Under the pieces are notes generated by a model that saw only the letters and a program-made list of their open reading frames with translations, made no database searches and was not told where the DNA came from. Position numbers and translations under genes: made by a program. 64,000 nucleotides of DNA from Nitrospirales bacterium (GTDB lineage: Bacteria; Nitrospirota; Nitrospiria; Nitrospirales; UBA8639), in NCBI GenBank assembly GCA_031315865.1, contig JALDRJ010000002.1:2516001-2580000 (forward strand), in the 5' to 3' direction. Of this stretch, positions 51,633 through 60,723 are shown one piece after another (position 1 is the stretch's first letter; each line of letters opens with the position of its first letter).

Positions 51633-53462
51633 ATGAGTGCCTTACGTCCGTTTTACTTTACCGTGGTGTTTTGGGGAGAAGAACACCGAGCCTATTTTAC
51701 AGATCTGCTCCTCGCCTCCTTACTTTCTCCCAATAATATTCCTGCCCTCAATAAACACCGAAACAGTAAGTTTCTCATCGTCACCACCAGGCAAGATTGG
51801 GAGCAGTTACAGAGTCACACTCTCTTTCTCCGGCTACGTGACTATATCGAACCAGTGTTCTTTGAAATGGCTTTTCCTACGAAACACGACTCAAAAATGT
51901 TGATCATGTCTCAGGGGCATAAACAAGTGGCCATGCGCGCGTACGAGGACAAAGCCTATGGAGTCTTTGTCACGCCAGACCTGATTTTGTCCGATGGTTC
52001 GGTTGCTGCTATGGAACGCTTAGCTGAACAAGGGAAGAAGGTCGTGTTATGTGTGGCGATTCGCTTTGCTCAAGAGACGTTGCTTGCCGCAATGAAAACT
52101 GAGGGATTTTATGCAGCTCGAAAGCCACTTGAGATTTCATCGCGAGACCTGATGCGGCTGGCATTGGCGCATTTACACACCGAAACTCTTCGCTATGAGT
52201 TTGACGCATCGTATTTCGCCGATACCCCAATTTCTGTCTATTGGTGGGCATCAAAGGCGGAAGCCATGATTATCTATAGCTTCAGTTGGGCGCCATTGGT
52301 CGTCGACTATGGCGCACTTCACCGACATGATACGAAGACGTTTGAAAAATGGACCTTGGATGGAGATTACATCTACCGAAACTTTCCAGAGGCCAACGAT
52401 GTGTACGTGATCACAGATAGTGATGAGATCTCGTTAGTCAGCTTCACGAAAGAGTCCGAACTGCATTTTGAACTGACTCCTGACAAAAGGATGGAAGACT
52501 ATGGAATCTTTAACCAGGTTTACAAAGTCTCGTTGATGCGTTCTCTGAAAGACAGTGACGTGATGGATCCACTCAAACGTGAAATTTTCTCTCAACCAGT
52601 AATGCTTCACTCGACTCAAATGAGAGAGGAGTGGGGTCGAACAATAGAAATGGCGAATTCTTTCATCACGCAGGCGTGTCGCTCCCCTACCTTGCAAGAG
52701 CAGTTTATGATGGATGTTGTTGAGCAGTCAGCAAGTAGCAAGTTTTCTCAAAGGGTACTAAATGATTTGCAAGATTGCTCGCAACAGGATGTCTTCCGTC
52801 TTTCAAGGGGGCGATACTTTTTCTTGTGGCTATGTGTGATACGGCCAAGACGGTGGCTGTTGAAGACTGGCCATGGCATTGGACAATTTACCGGATATTA
52901 TCGAGTGTACTGGATCTGGCGCTATCGTCGTTTTGTGTGGTGGCGATTAAAGGAAAAGCTCGGCCTCGTCGAAGAACGAGGGTTCGATTGGCAACAAGGA
53001 GGGTGGGAAGCTCCAGGTGTGAGTCCAGTCTGTCCGGTGTTTACGATCAAATGGATCTATCGATACCGTCGTTTTGTGTGGTGGCGGTTAAAGGAAAAGC
53101 TCGGCCTCGTCAAAGAACGAGGGTTCGATTGGCAGCAAGGAGGGTGGGAAGCTCCAGGCGTGAGTCCAGTCTGTCCATTATTCACAGTACGATGGATGTG
53201 GAACAATCGACGGATGTTGTGGAAAGAAAAAAGAAATTTTCTCAGAGTACTGAAGAACAAAGAATCCACGGGCTTGGAGGTTGATGAGCATCATATAGTG
53301 TGTAATTCTTCACAACATAATGAAGGCAAACTAGAAGCAAAATTTGGAGTTCCGCAAACCCCCATTTCTGTTTCTTTTGTCGAATCGAATACTACATCTC
53401 GATTAAGAACGACCAAATCGGCTTCATCAGTGACGAAAGAGACGAATGTTTATGATCGATAG
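51633..53462 (+). CDS. FYF-FWGE family protein, paralogue 2 (with tandem duplication)
   Basis: This 609-residue member begins MSALRPFYFTVVFWGEEHRA and has the shared blocks FLIVTTRQDW, MSQGHKQVAMRAYEDKAYG, FVTPDLILSDGSV, VVLCVAIRF and HDTKTFEKWTLDGDYIYRNF, then VYVITDSDEISLVSF and DPLKREIF. C-terminal to about residue 420 it carries two 47-residue copies of WxYRRFVWWRLKEKLGLV..FDWQQGGWEAPGVSPVCP, and a shorter third start. The repeat is rich in Arg and Trp. It lies after the ABC exporter genes and before the second SDR paralogue. Confidence 0.72.
   Translation: MSALRPFYFTVVFWGEEHRAYFTDLLLASLLSPNNIPALNKHRNSKFLIVTTRQDWEQLQSHTLFLRLRDYIEPVFFEMAFPTKHDSKMLIMSQGHKQVAMRAYEDKAYGVFVTPDLILSDGSVAAMERLAEQGKKVVLCVAIRFAQETLLAAMKTEGFYAARKPLEISSRDLMRLALAHLHTETLRYEFDASYFADTPISVYWWASKAEAMIIYSFSWAPLVVDYGALHRHDTKTFEKWTLDGDYIYRNFPEANDVYVITDSDEISLVSFTKESELHFELTPDKRMEDYGIFNQVYKVSLMRSLKDSDVMDPLKREIFSQPVMLHSTQMREEWGRTIEMANSFITQACRSPTLQEQFMMDVVEQSASSKFSQRVLNDLQDCSQQDVFRLSRGRYFFLWLCVIRPRRWLLKTGHGIGQFTGYYRVYWIWRYRRFVWWRLKEKLGLVEERGFDWQQGGWEAPGVSPVCPVFTIKWIYRYRRFVWWRLKEKLGLVKERGFDWQQGGWEAPGVSPVCPLFTVRWMWNNRRMLWKEKRNFLRVLKNKESTGLEVDEHHIVCNSSQHNEGKLEAKFGVPQTPISVSFVESNTTSRLRTTKSASSVTKETNVYDR
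52911..53192 (+). repeat. Tandem duplication, 2 x 141 bp, within paralogue 2
   Basis: Copy 1 is 52911-53051, copy 2 53052-53192, and a truncated third start follows at 53193. The copies are nearly identical in both DNA and protein, and the unit is a multiple of three, so the frame is kept. Few third-position changes suggest a recent duplication. Confidence 0.9.
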
Positions 53463-53469
53463 GTGATTC

Positions 53470-54381
53470 GTGCTATTGGCCCATACGCAGTCTGAGTCTC
53501 TCGTTCCTTCTCGCGTCGTGATTCTTGGCGCTAGTGGGGTGATTGGAAAGGCCGTAACTAGGCTTCTGAGTGATCGGGGGGTTCCTCAGCTTTGTCTCTC
53601 TTCCACAGATATCAATTTGGTAACTCCTTCAGCTTCGCAGCGACTCTGCCAACTCCTTCGTTCAACAGATTCTATGGTTGTGTTAGCGAGTTTACCTTTG
53701 AGACATGGCCGCGGATTGAATATGATGGTGGCGAATGTCGAAATTGGGCTTACGATTGCTTCAGCAATAGCGAAGACACCAATCGCACACGTGGTCTACG
53801 TCAGTTCAGATGCCGTATATCCACGAAGAATAGAAGATATTGATGAATCAACAAGTATTGAGTCGAGTGATCCTTACGCGGCCATGCATATCCTTCGAGA
53901 GCGTATGTTTGCTAATTTAAATTCGATACCGGTAGCACGTGTTCGAACTACGCAAGTCTCGTCCCCTGACGATACTCATAATGCTTATGGTCCCAACCGT
54001 TTTAGACGCACGATGATCGAGGAACGGCGTATTGCGTTATTTGGTGAAGGTGAAGAGCGACGCGACCATATTATGGTTCAGGATGTTGCTGCGATCATCT
54101 ACCGTTGCTTGCTTCATCGGAGTCACGGAATCTTAAATGCCGTCACTGGTCGTTCATTGACCTTTGCAGAGGTTGCCAAAATTGTGTCATCGTATAGTAA
54201 TTTCGCTCCAACTATTGAATTCCGGCCACGTGAGGTCTCGTTGACGCATCGACGGTTTGACGCATCTCTCTTAAAAAAAATGTTTCCAGATTTTCAGTTC
54301 ATACCCTTTGAGCGTGGTGAAGAAGAAATCCAACAGCGGCTGTCTCAACATACCATCTGTCCTGAAACAGAAAAAATCTGA
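53470..54381 (+). CDS. NAD-dependent SDR, paralogue of 34573-35433
   Basis: The 303-residue protein has RVVILGASGVIGKAV as NAD loop and VYVSSDAVYPRR as Ser region. It shares the block NAYGPNRFRRTM and LFGEGEERRDHI with the SDR of the heptose module, where the spacing is the same. Both lack an easy Tyr-x-x-x-Lys match. Start is GTG at 53470, 8 bases after the paralogue-2 stop. It is followed by a methyltransferase gene, as its paralogue is, so the SDR-methyltransferase pair may be a mobile functional unit. Confidence 0.75.
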   Translation: MLLAHTQSESLVPSRVVILGASGVIGKAVTRLLSDRGVPQLCLSSTDINLVTPSASQRLCQLLRSTDSMVVLASLPLRHGRGLNMMVANVEIGLTIASAIAKTPIAHVVYVSSDAVYPRRIEDIDESTSIESSDPYAAMHILRERMFANLNSIPVARVRTTQVSSPDDTHNAYGPNRFRRTMIEERRIALFGEGEERRDHIMVQDVAAIIYRCLLHRSHGILNAVTGRSLTFAEVAKIVSSYSNFAPTIEFRPREVSLTHRRFDASLLKKMFPDFQFIPFERGEEEIQQRLSQHTICPETEKI

Positions 54382-54391
54382 GCAGAGAAGC

Positions 54392-55066
54392 ATGACTCAT
54401 AACGATTCTGGTGAAATTCAATACCGAGAGGCCATCCAGTTAATGAAGGCCAGGCCGGAACGCCTCGGCTTGATGAGCGGATGGTCCTGGCACGATGATC
54501 CCAAGCGACTGGTGTTTTTTCTGGCGCGTTATAAGTTTGTCGCAAAAATGCTGGACGGTTGTGAGCGTGTGTTAGAAGTCGGATGTGGCGATGGATTTGG
54601 AACGCGTATTGTGACTCAAACAGTCAAGCATGTGACAGGGGTTGATTTTGATCCAGAGTTTGTGAACTCAGCAAAGACCATCATGTCGGAACGTTGGCCT
54701 GCTACCTATCTAGTCCATAATATGCTCGAAGGGCCGGTGCCGGGCACGTTTGATGGAGCCTATTCTCTGGACGTGTTAGAGCATATTTCCAAACAAGACG
54801 AGTCTCGGTTTATCGAAAATATGGTTGCCCCCCTGACTCCCCATGGCGTGATGCTCATCGGTACGCCATCGTCACAGTCACAGGCCTATGCATCGGAACA
54901 CAGCCGGATTGGCCATGTGAATTGCAAAGACCAGAAAGAACTCAAAGTGGTAATGCAGCGGTGGTTTCACAATGTATTTATGTTTTCGATGAATGACGAA
55001 GTCGTTCATACGGGGTTTCATCCAATGTCTCATTATAACTTTTGCGTTTGCTGCGGAAAGAAATGA
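54392..55066 (+). CDS. Class I SAM-dependent methyltransferase
   Basis: The 224-residue protein has RVLEVGCGDGFGTRIV as motif I, VTGVDFDPEFV as acidic loop and GAYSLDVLEHISK as motif II/IV, the common layout of a UbiE/Coq5-like methyltransferase. A C-terminal His- and Cys-rich tail (HYNFCVCCGKK) is unusual and might bind metal. It follows the SDR, like its counterpart at 35455 in the heptose module, although the sequences are not obviously close. The ATG at 54392 follows gagaag. The next gene starts 4 bases later. Confidence 0.85.
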   Translation: MTHNDSGEIQYREAIQLMKARPERLGLMSGWSWHDDPKRLVFFLARYKFVAKMLDGCERVLEVGCGDGFGTRIVTQTVKHVTGVDFDPEFVNSAKTIMSERWPATYLVHNMLEGPVPGTFDGAYSLDVLEHISKQDESRFIENMVAPLTPHGVMLIGTPSSQSQAYASEHSRIGHVNCKDQKELKVVMQRWFHNVFMFSMNDEVVHTGFHPMSHYNFCVCCGKK

Positions 55067-55070
55067 GGAT

Positions 55071-56480
55071 GTGAAGCCATTTTATTTTATCGTCTCTTTT
55101 TGGGGAGAGGAATTTCGTGAGCATTTTCTTCGTTTTTCCGTTGCGTCGCTTCTCGCACCTGGTAATGTGCCGAGCCTCTCGAATCGCACTCAGAGTCGTC
55201 TGATCGTTTGTACGACGAATGCCGACTGGGTGGCTCTGCAAGAAGAACCTCTTTTTGACCAATTTGTCTCATACGTTGAACCTGTTTTTGCTGAACTGAA
55301 GCGACCGGCTCCCGCCTTTCTCAAGCCCATTTTGCTCGAAAAGTATCGCCGTGGTACGTCCTGCCTTACTCCAGAAAATGGAGCAGAGAGTGATATCTGG
55401 ATCACCCCAGATGATGTCTTTCCTCCTGAGAAATATAAAGAATTGGAAGCCATTGGGAGAGAAATTGGACAAGAACTCATGGGTTCCCATCATTATGCTT
55501 TGAGAATCCTGTTTATGAGCACGGGACACAAAATTGGGGCGTGTCGGGCCTTTGGAGACCAAGCCAATGCCGTCTTTCTTGGAGCGGATCTCATGACATC
55601 AGATGGGACGGTTCAAGAATTAGAACGTTTGATGGATGAGGGACACAAGGTCGTTCTGACGGCGACTCTACGTTTTGCCCAAGACGAGTGTCTGGCTGCG
55701 TTTAAGGAGGCGGGTCACATGGTGCCAGATAAGCCTTTGATTCTTCAGCCTCGACAGCTGGTCAGTACGGTGTTCAAACATCTGCACCCTGAAACCGCGT
55801 GTTTTGAGTTTGACTCACCGTACTTTTGTGACACGGCAACCTCATCGCTTTGGAAAGTGTCTGGAGATGACGGTGTTCTGCTCCACAACCTGAACCTGTA
55901 TCCGCTGTTAGTCAATTACGAGGGTGTTGAAACTCATCATGCTGACTACTTTGATATCGGAGGGACGATCGATGGGAAGTATATTGCCTTGCATTTTGAT
56001 CCTCAGAAAGACATAACCATTGTCGCGGACTCTGATAGCTTTATGTTAGCCAGTTTCACTCCGCGAGGAGAGTACTATTATCCACTGACGACAGGATGGC
56101 GCAAGCGCCATCCATGGGTTGCAGAACGGTACAAAACACACTTGATCCGGAAAACGTTACATGGTCCAATGGGCGATCCGGTAAAACGACATTTTTATAC
56201 TGTCCCAATTCAGTTTCACAGTGAAGACCTCACTACTGTTTGGACAGAAGTCGAACAGCGTGCGGCTCGTGTGGCAAATCGTGCGGTTGCACAAGGAGGT
56301 TTTTTGGATACATTGCTGGGCATGTCGTGTTCTACGATCTCATTCAAGACTCTGTTCTCTCCGACAAATTTGCTGTCGTTTGCAACTCGACTGATGAAAA
56401 AACTACCCGAACGTCAGCAGCACAGACTCAAGCTGTACGTCAGACGACGCGGATGGTTATCCTCAGAAAAAGCAAATTGA
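55071..56480 (+). CDS. FYF-FWGE family protein, paralogue 3 (with inserted block)
   Basis: From GTG at 55071 the 469-residue product begins MKPFYFIVSFWGEEFREHF, matching the family start. A longer frame from 54993 overlaps the methyltransferase and is unlikely. An insertion of about 45 residues (CLTPENGAESDIWITPDD, then EIGQELMGSHHY) stands before the MSTGHKIGACRAFGDQ block and is unique to this copy. Other blocks are VFLGADLMTSDGTV, VVLTATLRF, FEFDSPYF and HADYFDIGGTIDGKYIALHF, where DGDYIYxNF is changed to DGKYIALHF, then VADSDSFMLASF. Its acidic residues at these two sites differ from the other copies. Confidence 0.7.
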   Translation: MKPFYFIVSFWGEEFREHFLRFSVASLLAPGNVPSLSNRTQSRLIVCTTNADWVALQEEPLFDQFVSYVEPVFAELKRPAPAFLKPILLEKYRRGTSCLTPENGAESDIWITPDDVFPPEKYKELEAIGREIGQELMGSHHYALRILFMSTGHKIGACRAFGDQANAVFLGADLMTSDGTVQELERLMDEGHKVVLTATLRFAQDECLAAFKEAGHMVPDKPLILQPRQLVSTVFKHLHPETACFEFDSPYFCDTATSSLWKVSGDDGVLLHNLNLYPLLVNYEGVETHHADYFDIGGTIDGKYIALHFDPQKDITIVADSDSFMLASFTPRGEYYYPLTTGWRKRHPWVAERYKTHLIRKTLHGPMGDPVKRHFYTVPIQFHSEDLTTVWTEVEQRAARVANRAVAQGGFLDTLLGMSCSTISFKTLFSPTNLLSFATRLMKKLPERQQHRLKLYVRRRGWLSSEKAN

Positions 56481-56520
56481 TACGATAACAGAGTTATGAC
56501 AAATGGCGGGAGGATGAAAG

Positions 56521-57408
56521 ATGGTAGCTACGACTTTAAGGACGGTCTTGCGAAGTTGTATCGGGGAGCAATGGTACGATCGAGTTCGTACGATGAGACG
56601 TCAATTGAAAGCTCCCATTCACAACATCAAAGCAAAAGTCCACCATCAACACCTGAATCAGACAAAGACTCAGGTTGATGCCTTGCTCGAAGAGCACGAT
56701 GTCAGTCGCTTATATCTTGCACAAAGTATTCCGTATTTGTTTGATGCTGTGCCAGCGAAACGCCAAATGTTCGACAAGCTATGGAATGGTTATCGCAATC
56801 CCGCCACTCACCTTCGTGATCCCATTCGACTCATTCAGTTCATGGCTCTCCTCGAAATAGCCAATGCGGCCCCAGAGGGCGATTACTTGGAAATTGGGAC
56901 GCATCGTGGTGAATCGGCGAAAGTCATCTTTACGCTCATGGATTCCTCGCGAACGATGTTTTGTATTGATACGTTCGAGGGATTTGTGGAGCAAGATCTT
57001 GAGACAGAAAAACAAATCAACTCGGCTTGCACATGGCAACCGGGAAATTTTCTGGATACCTCTCCAGAACATGTTGCGCAATACGTTGGAAATGGAACTC
57101 CTCCAGCCAATTTCAAGCCGATTAAAGGATGGTTCCCTGACGCCTATCAAGGCTTGGAAGATCGGCAGTGGCGATTTATTCATCTAGACATGGATCTCTA
57201 CGAGCCGACACGAATTGGGTTGGAAATGTTATGGCCGCAACTGGTTCCAGGGGGTGTGATGGTGTTTCATGACTTCGATAATCTCAGTTTTCCTGGAGTC
57301 AAGACAGCTGTGAATAGTTTCTTTTCTCAACGAGGATTAATGGTCTTGCCTATGGGAGATCTGTGGGGAAGTACGATGATTGTCAAACCACGCGTGGTTC
57401 CTTCATGA
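56521..57408 (+). CDS. TylF/MycF-type O-methyltransferase
   Basis: The 295-residue protein has motif I DYLEIGTHRGESAKVIF and CIDTFEGFVEQD, and the metal-site strand FIHLDMDLYEPTRIGLE together with MVFHDFDN, which are the family's Mg-binding Asp residues. Members methylate sugar hydroxyls in macrolide and glycan pathways. The N-terminus has a basic coil (residues 1-50) not typical of the fold. It sits between two FYF-FWGE paralogues, so it may modify the same product. Confidence 0.83.
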   Translation: MVATTLRTVLRSCIGEQWYDRVRTMRRQLKAPIHNIKAKVHHQHLNQTKTQVDALLEEHDVSRLYLAQSIPYLFDAVPAKRQMFDKLWNGYRNPATHLRDPIRLIQFMALLEIANAAPEGDYLEIGTHRGESAKVIFTLMDSSRTMFCIDTFEGFVEQDLETEKQINSACTWQPGNFLDTSPEHVAQYVGNGTPPANFKPIKGWFPDAYQGLEDRQWRFIHLDMDLYEPTRIGLEMLWPQLVPGGVMVFHDFDNLSFPGVKTAVNSFFSQRGLMVLPMGDLWGSTMIVKPRVVPS

Positions 57409-57528
57409 CTTTGGATGCAGATATCATTTAATCGTGATGACGAGCGTACAAGAGGTCGAAAGATTGGCTCGGTTTTCTATGGCTATGTAGGTACTCTCAC
57501 GTGCAATTAGTAGTCAAAACCTTGAACT

Positions 57529-59301
57529 ATGGTCAATTCACAGAATGGCTTCTATTTTACCGTCGTGTTTTGGGGACAAGAACACCGAGAGTATTTTCTT
57601 CGCCTCTTAGTGCCTTCACTCCTCTCTCCGGGAAACCTTCCATCCTTGGAGAATGCGTCTGCCAGTCGGTTTCTTATTTGTACGACCACGAAAGATTGGA
57701 ATGCTCTCCAAGCTGATCTGGACTTCCTAGCTCTTCAACGAATCATTAAGCCTGTCTTCCTCGAAATTCCCATGCCCGCCCACTCTGACAATAAATACCT
57801 GGCTATGTCTGCAGGGCATAAACTTGCAACGGAAAAAGTTTTCACCGATCGAGCCTGCGGTGTATTTTTGACGCCAGATCTTGTTGTGGCGGATGGGGGT
57901 GTGTGCACGTTACAGGAACTCGCTCTTGCAGGAAAGGTCGTGGTTCTTTGCGCAGCCATGCGCTATACCTACGAGGGGGCAGTGCCAGAAATCGAGGCCC
58001 TCAGGCCAGACGGACCTGGGAAGCCCTTGGTCCTATCTCCTAGGCGATTGGCCAATATCGCCTTACGCCATATGCATGTTGAGAGCCTTCGGTATGACTG
58101 GGATGCGCCGTGGTTTGCCGAGATGCCCTTTAGTAGTTTTTTGCGGGCTCAAGGAAATCAAGGAATATTAATTCACAACTTTAATTGGGCTCCGGTGTTC
58201 GTGGATTATGCAAAACTCTCTGAACATCGTGTCGATACGTTTGAACATTCGACGATGGATGCAGATTACATCTATCAGAATTTTGGCGATTGCCAAGACA
58301 TTCACGTAATTCAAGACTCGGATCAATTCTTATTAATCAGCTTTACCAAAAAAGAGGATCTCCCAGGACATCTTGATAAGATGGCACTCCAACCGTCTTG
58401 GGAAAAGTCTTGGCCTTTGATTGGATATTATTGGAAGCTTCATAAGTTACGATGGCTACTCACGAGTGGCTCGATTGATCCGCTCAAGCGCAAACTTTTC
58501 CGCTTACCCGTTCGGTTACATTGCGGAGAAATTTCTGAATCTGAGTGGCGTCTGTTAGAGAAAAGGGCCGCGACGATTGTAACTAAAGCACTTTCACGTT
58601 TGACGTTGCTGGAATGGTTGTGCACACGCATCGTGCGCTTCGTACAGTCGAGTACGATGTGGCCCTTTTCCCAGTTGAACCAAGTTGATAGCAGGGGGGG
58701 TCCCTCCGAAGCATCAAATCAGGAAATTATGAATCAGGCAGGAGTTGGGACGTATCGGATTTGGGTGATGAGTCCGCTCCTCACCAGTGGAAAGTGGTAT
58801 TGGGAGGTGTTCTCCTCAAATGTGGGTACAGCGAACGGAATGGTGGCCGATACCGTGTCGGTCGGGGTAATTGCTCACGATCATTCTATTCGAAGAGAGA
58901 TTGGATGTATGAAAAATGGATGGGGATGGCGGTGTGATGGGTATAAAATGAATCGTGGACGACGAACGAGCTATGGGAGTCCTGTTCATGCAGAAGATGA
59001 ACTTATCATGATTGCGGTGGACCTTGATAGCGGTGCCCTCTGGTTTGGGCGAAATGGAGATTGGTTTGAGTCGAGCGACCCCATGCATGGAAAGGACCCA
59101 GCATTTAAAGGGTTGCCATCATCTCTCTATCCGGCTGTGTCGTCGAAGCACGGAGGTCAAGGGACAGCAAACCTCCACATCCGTGTGACATCGGACTCTT
59201 GGACGTACAAGCCCCCACATGGCTTTCGATCGTTAACGGAAGTCGTACCGGGAAGAGAGCCTTCTGTCCCAATTTCTCAGGTTTCTGCGAAGGTAGGGTG
59301 A
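57529..59301 (+). CDS. FYF-FWGE family protein, paralogue 4, fused to SPRY-like domain
   Basis: Residues 1-395 match the family: GFYFTVVFWGQEHREYF, FLICTTKDW, MSAGHKLATEKVFTDRACG, FLTPDLVVADGGV, YDWDAPWF and HRVDTFEHSTMDADYIYQNF, then VIQDSDQFLLISF. The C-terminal part (about 420-570) is a SPRY/B30.2-like beta-sandwich: SGKWYWEV, VSVGVI, GWGWRCDGYK, SYGSPVHAEDELIMIAVDL, LWFGRNGDW, AFKGLPSSLYPAV and PPHGF. SPRY domains bind proteins or ligands and are rare in bacteria. Here it may bind the glycan or an anchor. I am confident of the SPRY shape, less of its role. Confidence 0.75.
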   Translation: MVNSQNGFYFTVVFWGQEHREYFLRLLVPSLLSPGNLPSLENASASRFLICTTTKDWNALQADLDFLALQRIIKPVFLEIPMPAHSDNKYLAMSAGHKLATEKVFTDRACGVFLTPDLVVADGGVCTLQELALAGKVVVLCAAMRYTYEGAVPEIEALRPDGPGKPLVLSPRRLANIALRHMHVESLRYDWDAPWFAEMPFSSFLRAQGNQGILIHNFNWAPVFVDYAKLSEHRVDTFEHSTMDADYIYQNFGDCQDIHVIQDSDQFLLISFTKKEDLPGHLDKMALQPSWEKSWPLIGYYWKLHKLRWLLTSGSIDPLKRKLFRLPVRLHCGEISESEWRLLEKRAATIVTKALSRLTLLEWLCTRIVRFVQSSTMWPFSQLNQVDSRGGPSEASNQEIMNQAGVGTYRIWVMSPLLTSGKWYWEVFSSNVGTANGMVADTVSVGVIAHDHSIRREIGCMKNGWGWRCDGYKMNRGRRTSYGSPVHAEDELIMIAVDLDSGALWFGRNGDWFESSDPMHGKDPAFKGLPSSLYPAVSSKHGGQGTANLHIRVTSDSWTYKPPHGFRSLTEVVPGREPSVPISQVSAKVG

Positions 59302-59310
59302 TAAGAGCCG

Positions 59311-60498
59311 ATGCGGCCATTTTATTTTGGAGTTGTGTTTTGGGGAGAGGAATTTCGAAGCTACTTTCTTGATTATTGTCTGAGTTCCTTGCTGGCTCCT
59401 GGGAATATTCCGGCACTAGAGAATAAGACGGCCAATCGGTTTCTCATCTGCACGACGGCGGAAGATTGGGAGCAGATGAAAAAACATCGAACGTTTCTTC
59501 TTCTCGAAAACGAGATGCAGCCGGTGTATTTAAATCTGGATGACCTCGAACCCTCTCATGATAAGATGCGATTCATGTCACGCGGACATAAGGCGATCGC
59601 TTGCAAGATGCACGAAGACCGTGCGTATGGCACCTTCATTTATCCCGATACCATATTTTCCGATGGGGTGGTTGTACATTTACAGCGACTGGCTGGAGAG
59701 GGAAAAAAAGTCGTCGTAGCCCATTGTCCACGATTTGCGAACGAAGGGTTTCTCGAGCAATTAAAGTCCAAACGCTTGCTGGAAACTGGCTCTCCTCTTT
59801 CGTTGAAGGGGCAAGAGTTGCTACGGCTGGCGATGCCGCATATGCATTCTGAAACGCGTCGCTACGAATGGGAGGCTTCGTATTTTCATGGGGAGATGCC
59901 GGCGTTAATTTGGTGGAGAGTGGATCAAGAGAGTCTCGTCATACACTCGTTTACCTGGGCTCCATTGCTGTTTGATTATGAGCAAGTCAAGATACATGAT
60001 ACCAAGACCTTAGAACATTGGACGATCGACGGAGACTACATTTACCAAAATATCTCCAGCCTTGAGGACGTGCACGTTGAAACAGACCCTGAAGTTATGA
60101 CGTTGCTCAGCTTTACGCCAGAATCGAGCCTGACTTATCTGCCCCTTAACCCAAAACTCCTCATGAGGCTTCCAGTGGTGGGGACGTGGTATCGAAAATT
60201 ATGTTTACGCAACGTCTTGAATGCCCCTCAAGTTGATCCTCTAAAGCGACAACTCTTTCGTTTGCCTGTGTATGTTCCAAAAGTGTTGCAAGAAGAACGA
60301 GTGCAGAGGCTAAACGCGAACATTGAGCGGTTGTTTCAGGAATCTTCGAAACCGTTAACAGACTTCGAACAAAGAATGTTCTATTGGCTTCGCATTGTGA
60401 ACGAAGGTATTGGTCAGCATCTAGGGTATTGGGTCGCGAGACGACCATTTCTCAACCGCGTTTTTGGTAAGCGTAGTATCTCGCGGTCGATAGTATAA
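59311..60498 (+). CDS. FYF-FWGE family protein, paralogue 5 (compact)
   Basis: The 395-residue protein is the shortest of the five and defines the core domain. It starts MRPFYFGVVFWGEEF and has NRFLICTTAEDW, MSRGHKAIACKMHEDRAYG, FIYPDTIFSDGVV (TPDL changed to YPDT), KVVVAHCPRF, ETRRYEWEASYF, HDTKTLEHWTIDGDYIYQNI and VETDPEVMTLLSF. DPLKRQLFRLPV ends the conserved region. It lies 9 bases after paralogue 4, so both are likely cotranscribed. An IS3-family element follows downstream. Confidence 0.72.
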   Translation: MRPFYFGVVFWGEEFRSYFLDYCLSSLLAPGNIPALENKTANRFLICTTAEDWEQMKKHRTFLLLENEMQPVYLNLDDLEPSHDKMRFMSRGHKAIACKMHEDRAYGTFIYPDTIFSDGVVVHLQRLAGEGKKVVVAHCPRFANEGFLEQLKSKRLLETGSPLSLKGQELLRLAMPHMHSETRRYEWEASYFHGEMPALIWWRVDQESLVIHSFTWAPLLFDYEQVKIHDTKTLEHWTIDGDYIYQNISSLEDVHVETDPEVMTLLSFTPESSLTYLPLNPKLLMRLPVVGTWYRKLCLRNVLNAPQVDPLKRQLFRLPVYVPKVLQEERVQRLNANIERLFQESSKPLTDFEQRMFYWLRIVNEGIGQHLGYWVARRPFLNRVFGKRSISRSIV

Positions 60499-60723
60499 GG
60501 AAAAAGGAACACATAGGCTGGGAACCTAAATGGGGATTCCATCCATTGAATTACTTTGACCGATTCGCATTCAATGTCTTCAATATGACTAAAAAATCAC
60601 TTGTTATTCTTGTCGTCAATCTTTCTCTGTGCTTAGTGGTGGACCCCATTCCATGGACAGATATTCTGAGATGCTCAGTGAAATCTTCTGCGATATAGTG
60701 GTCTTCAACGAAAGGAGCAGAAG

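Noticed and set aside
52775-53284. Arg-rich repeat protein in a second plus-strand frame
   Set aside because: It is the shadow of the 141-bp tandem repeat in the real frame.
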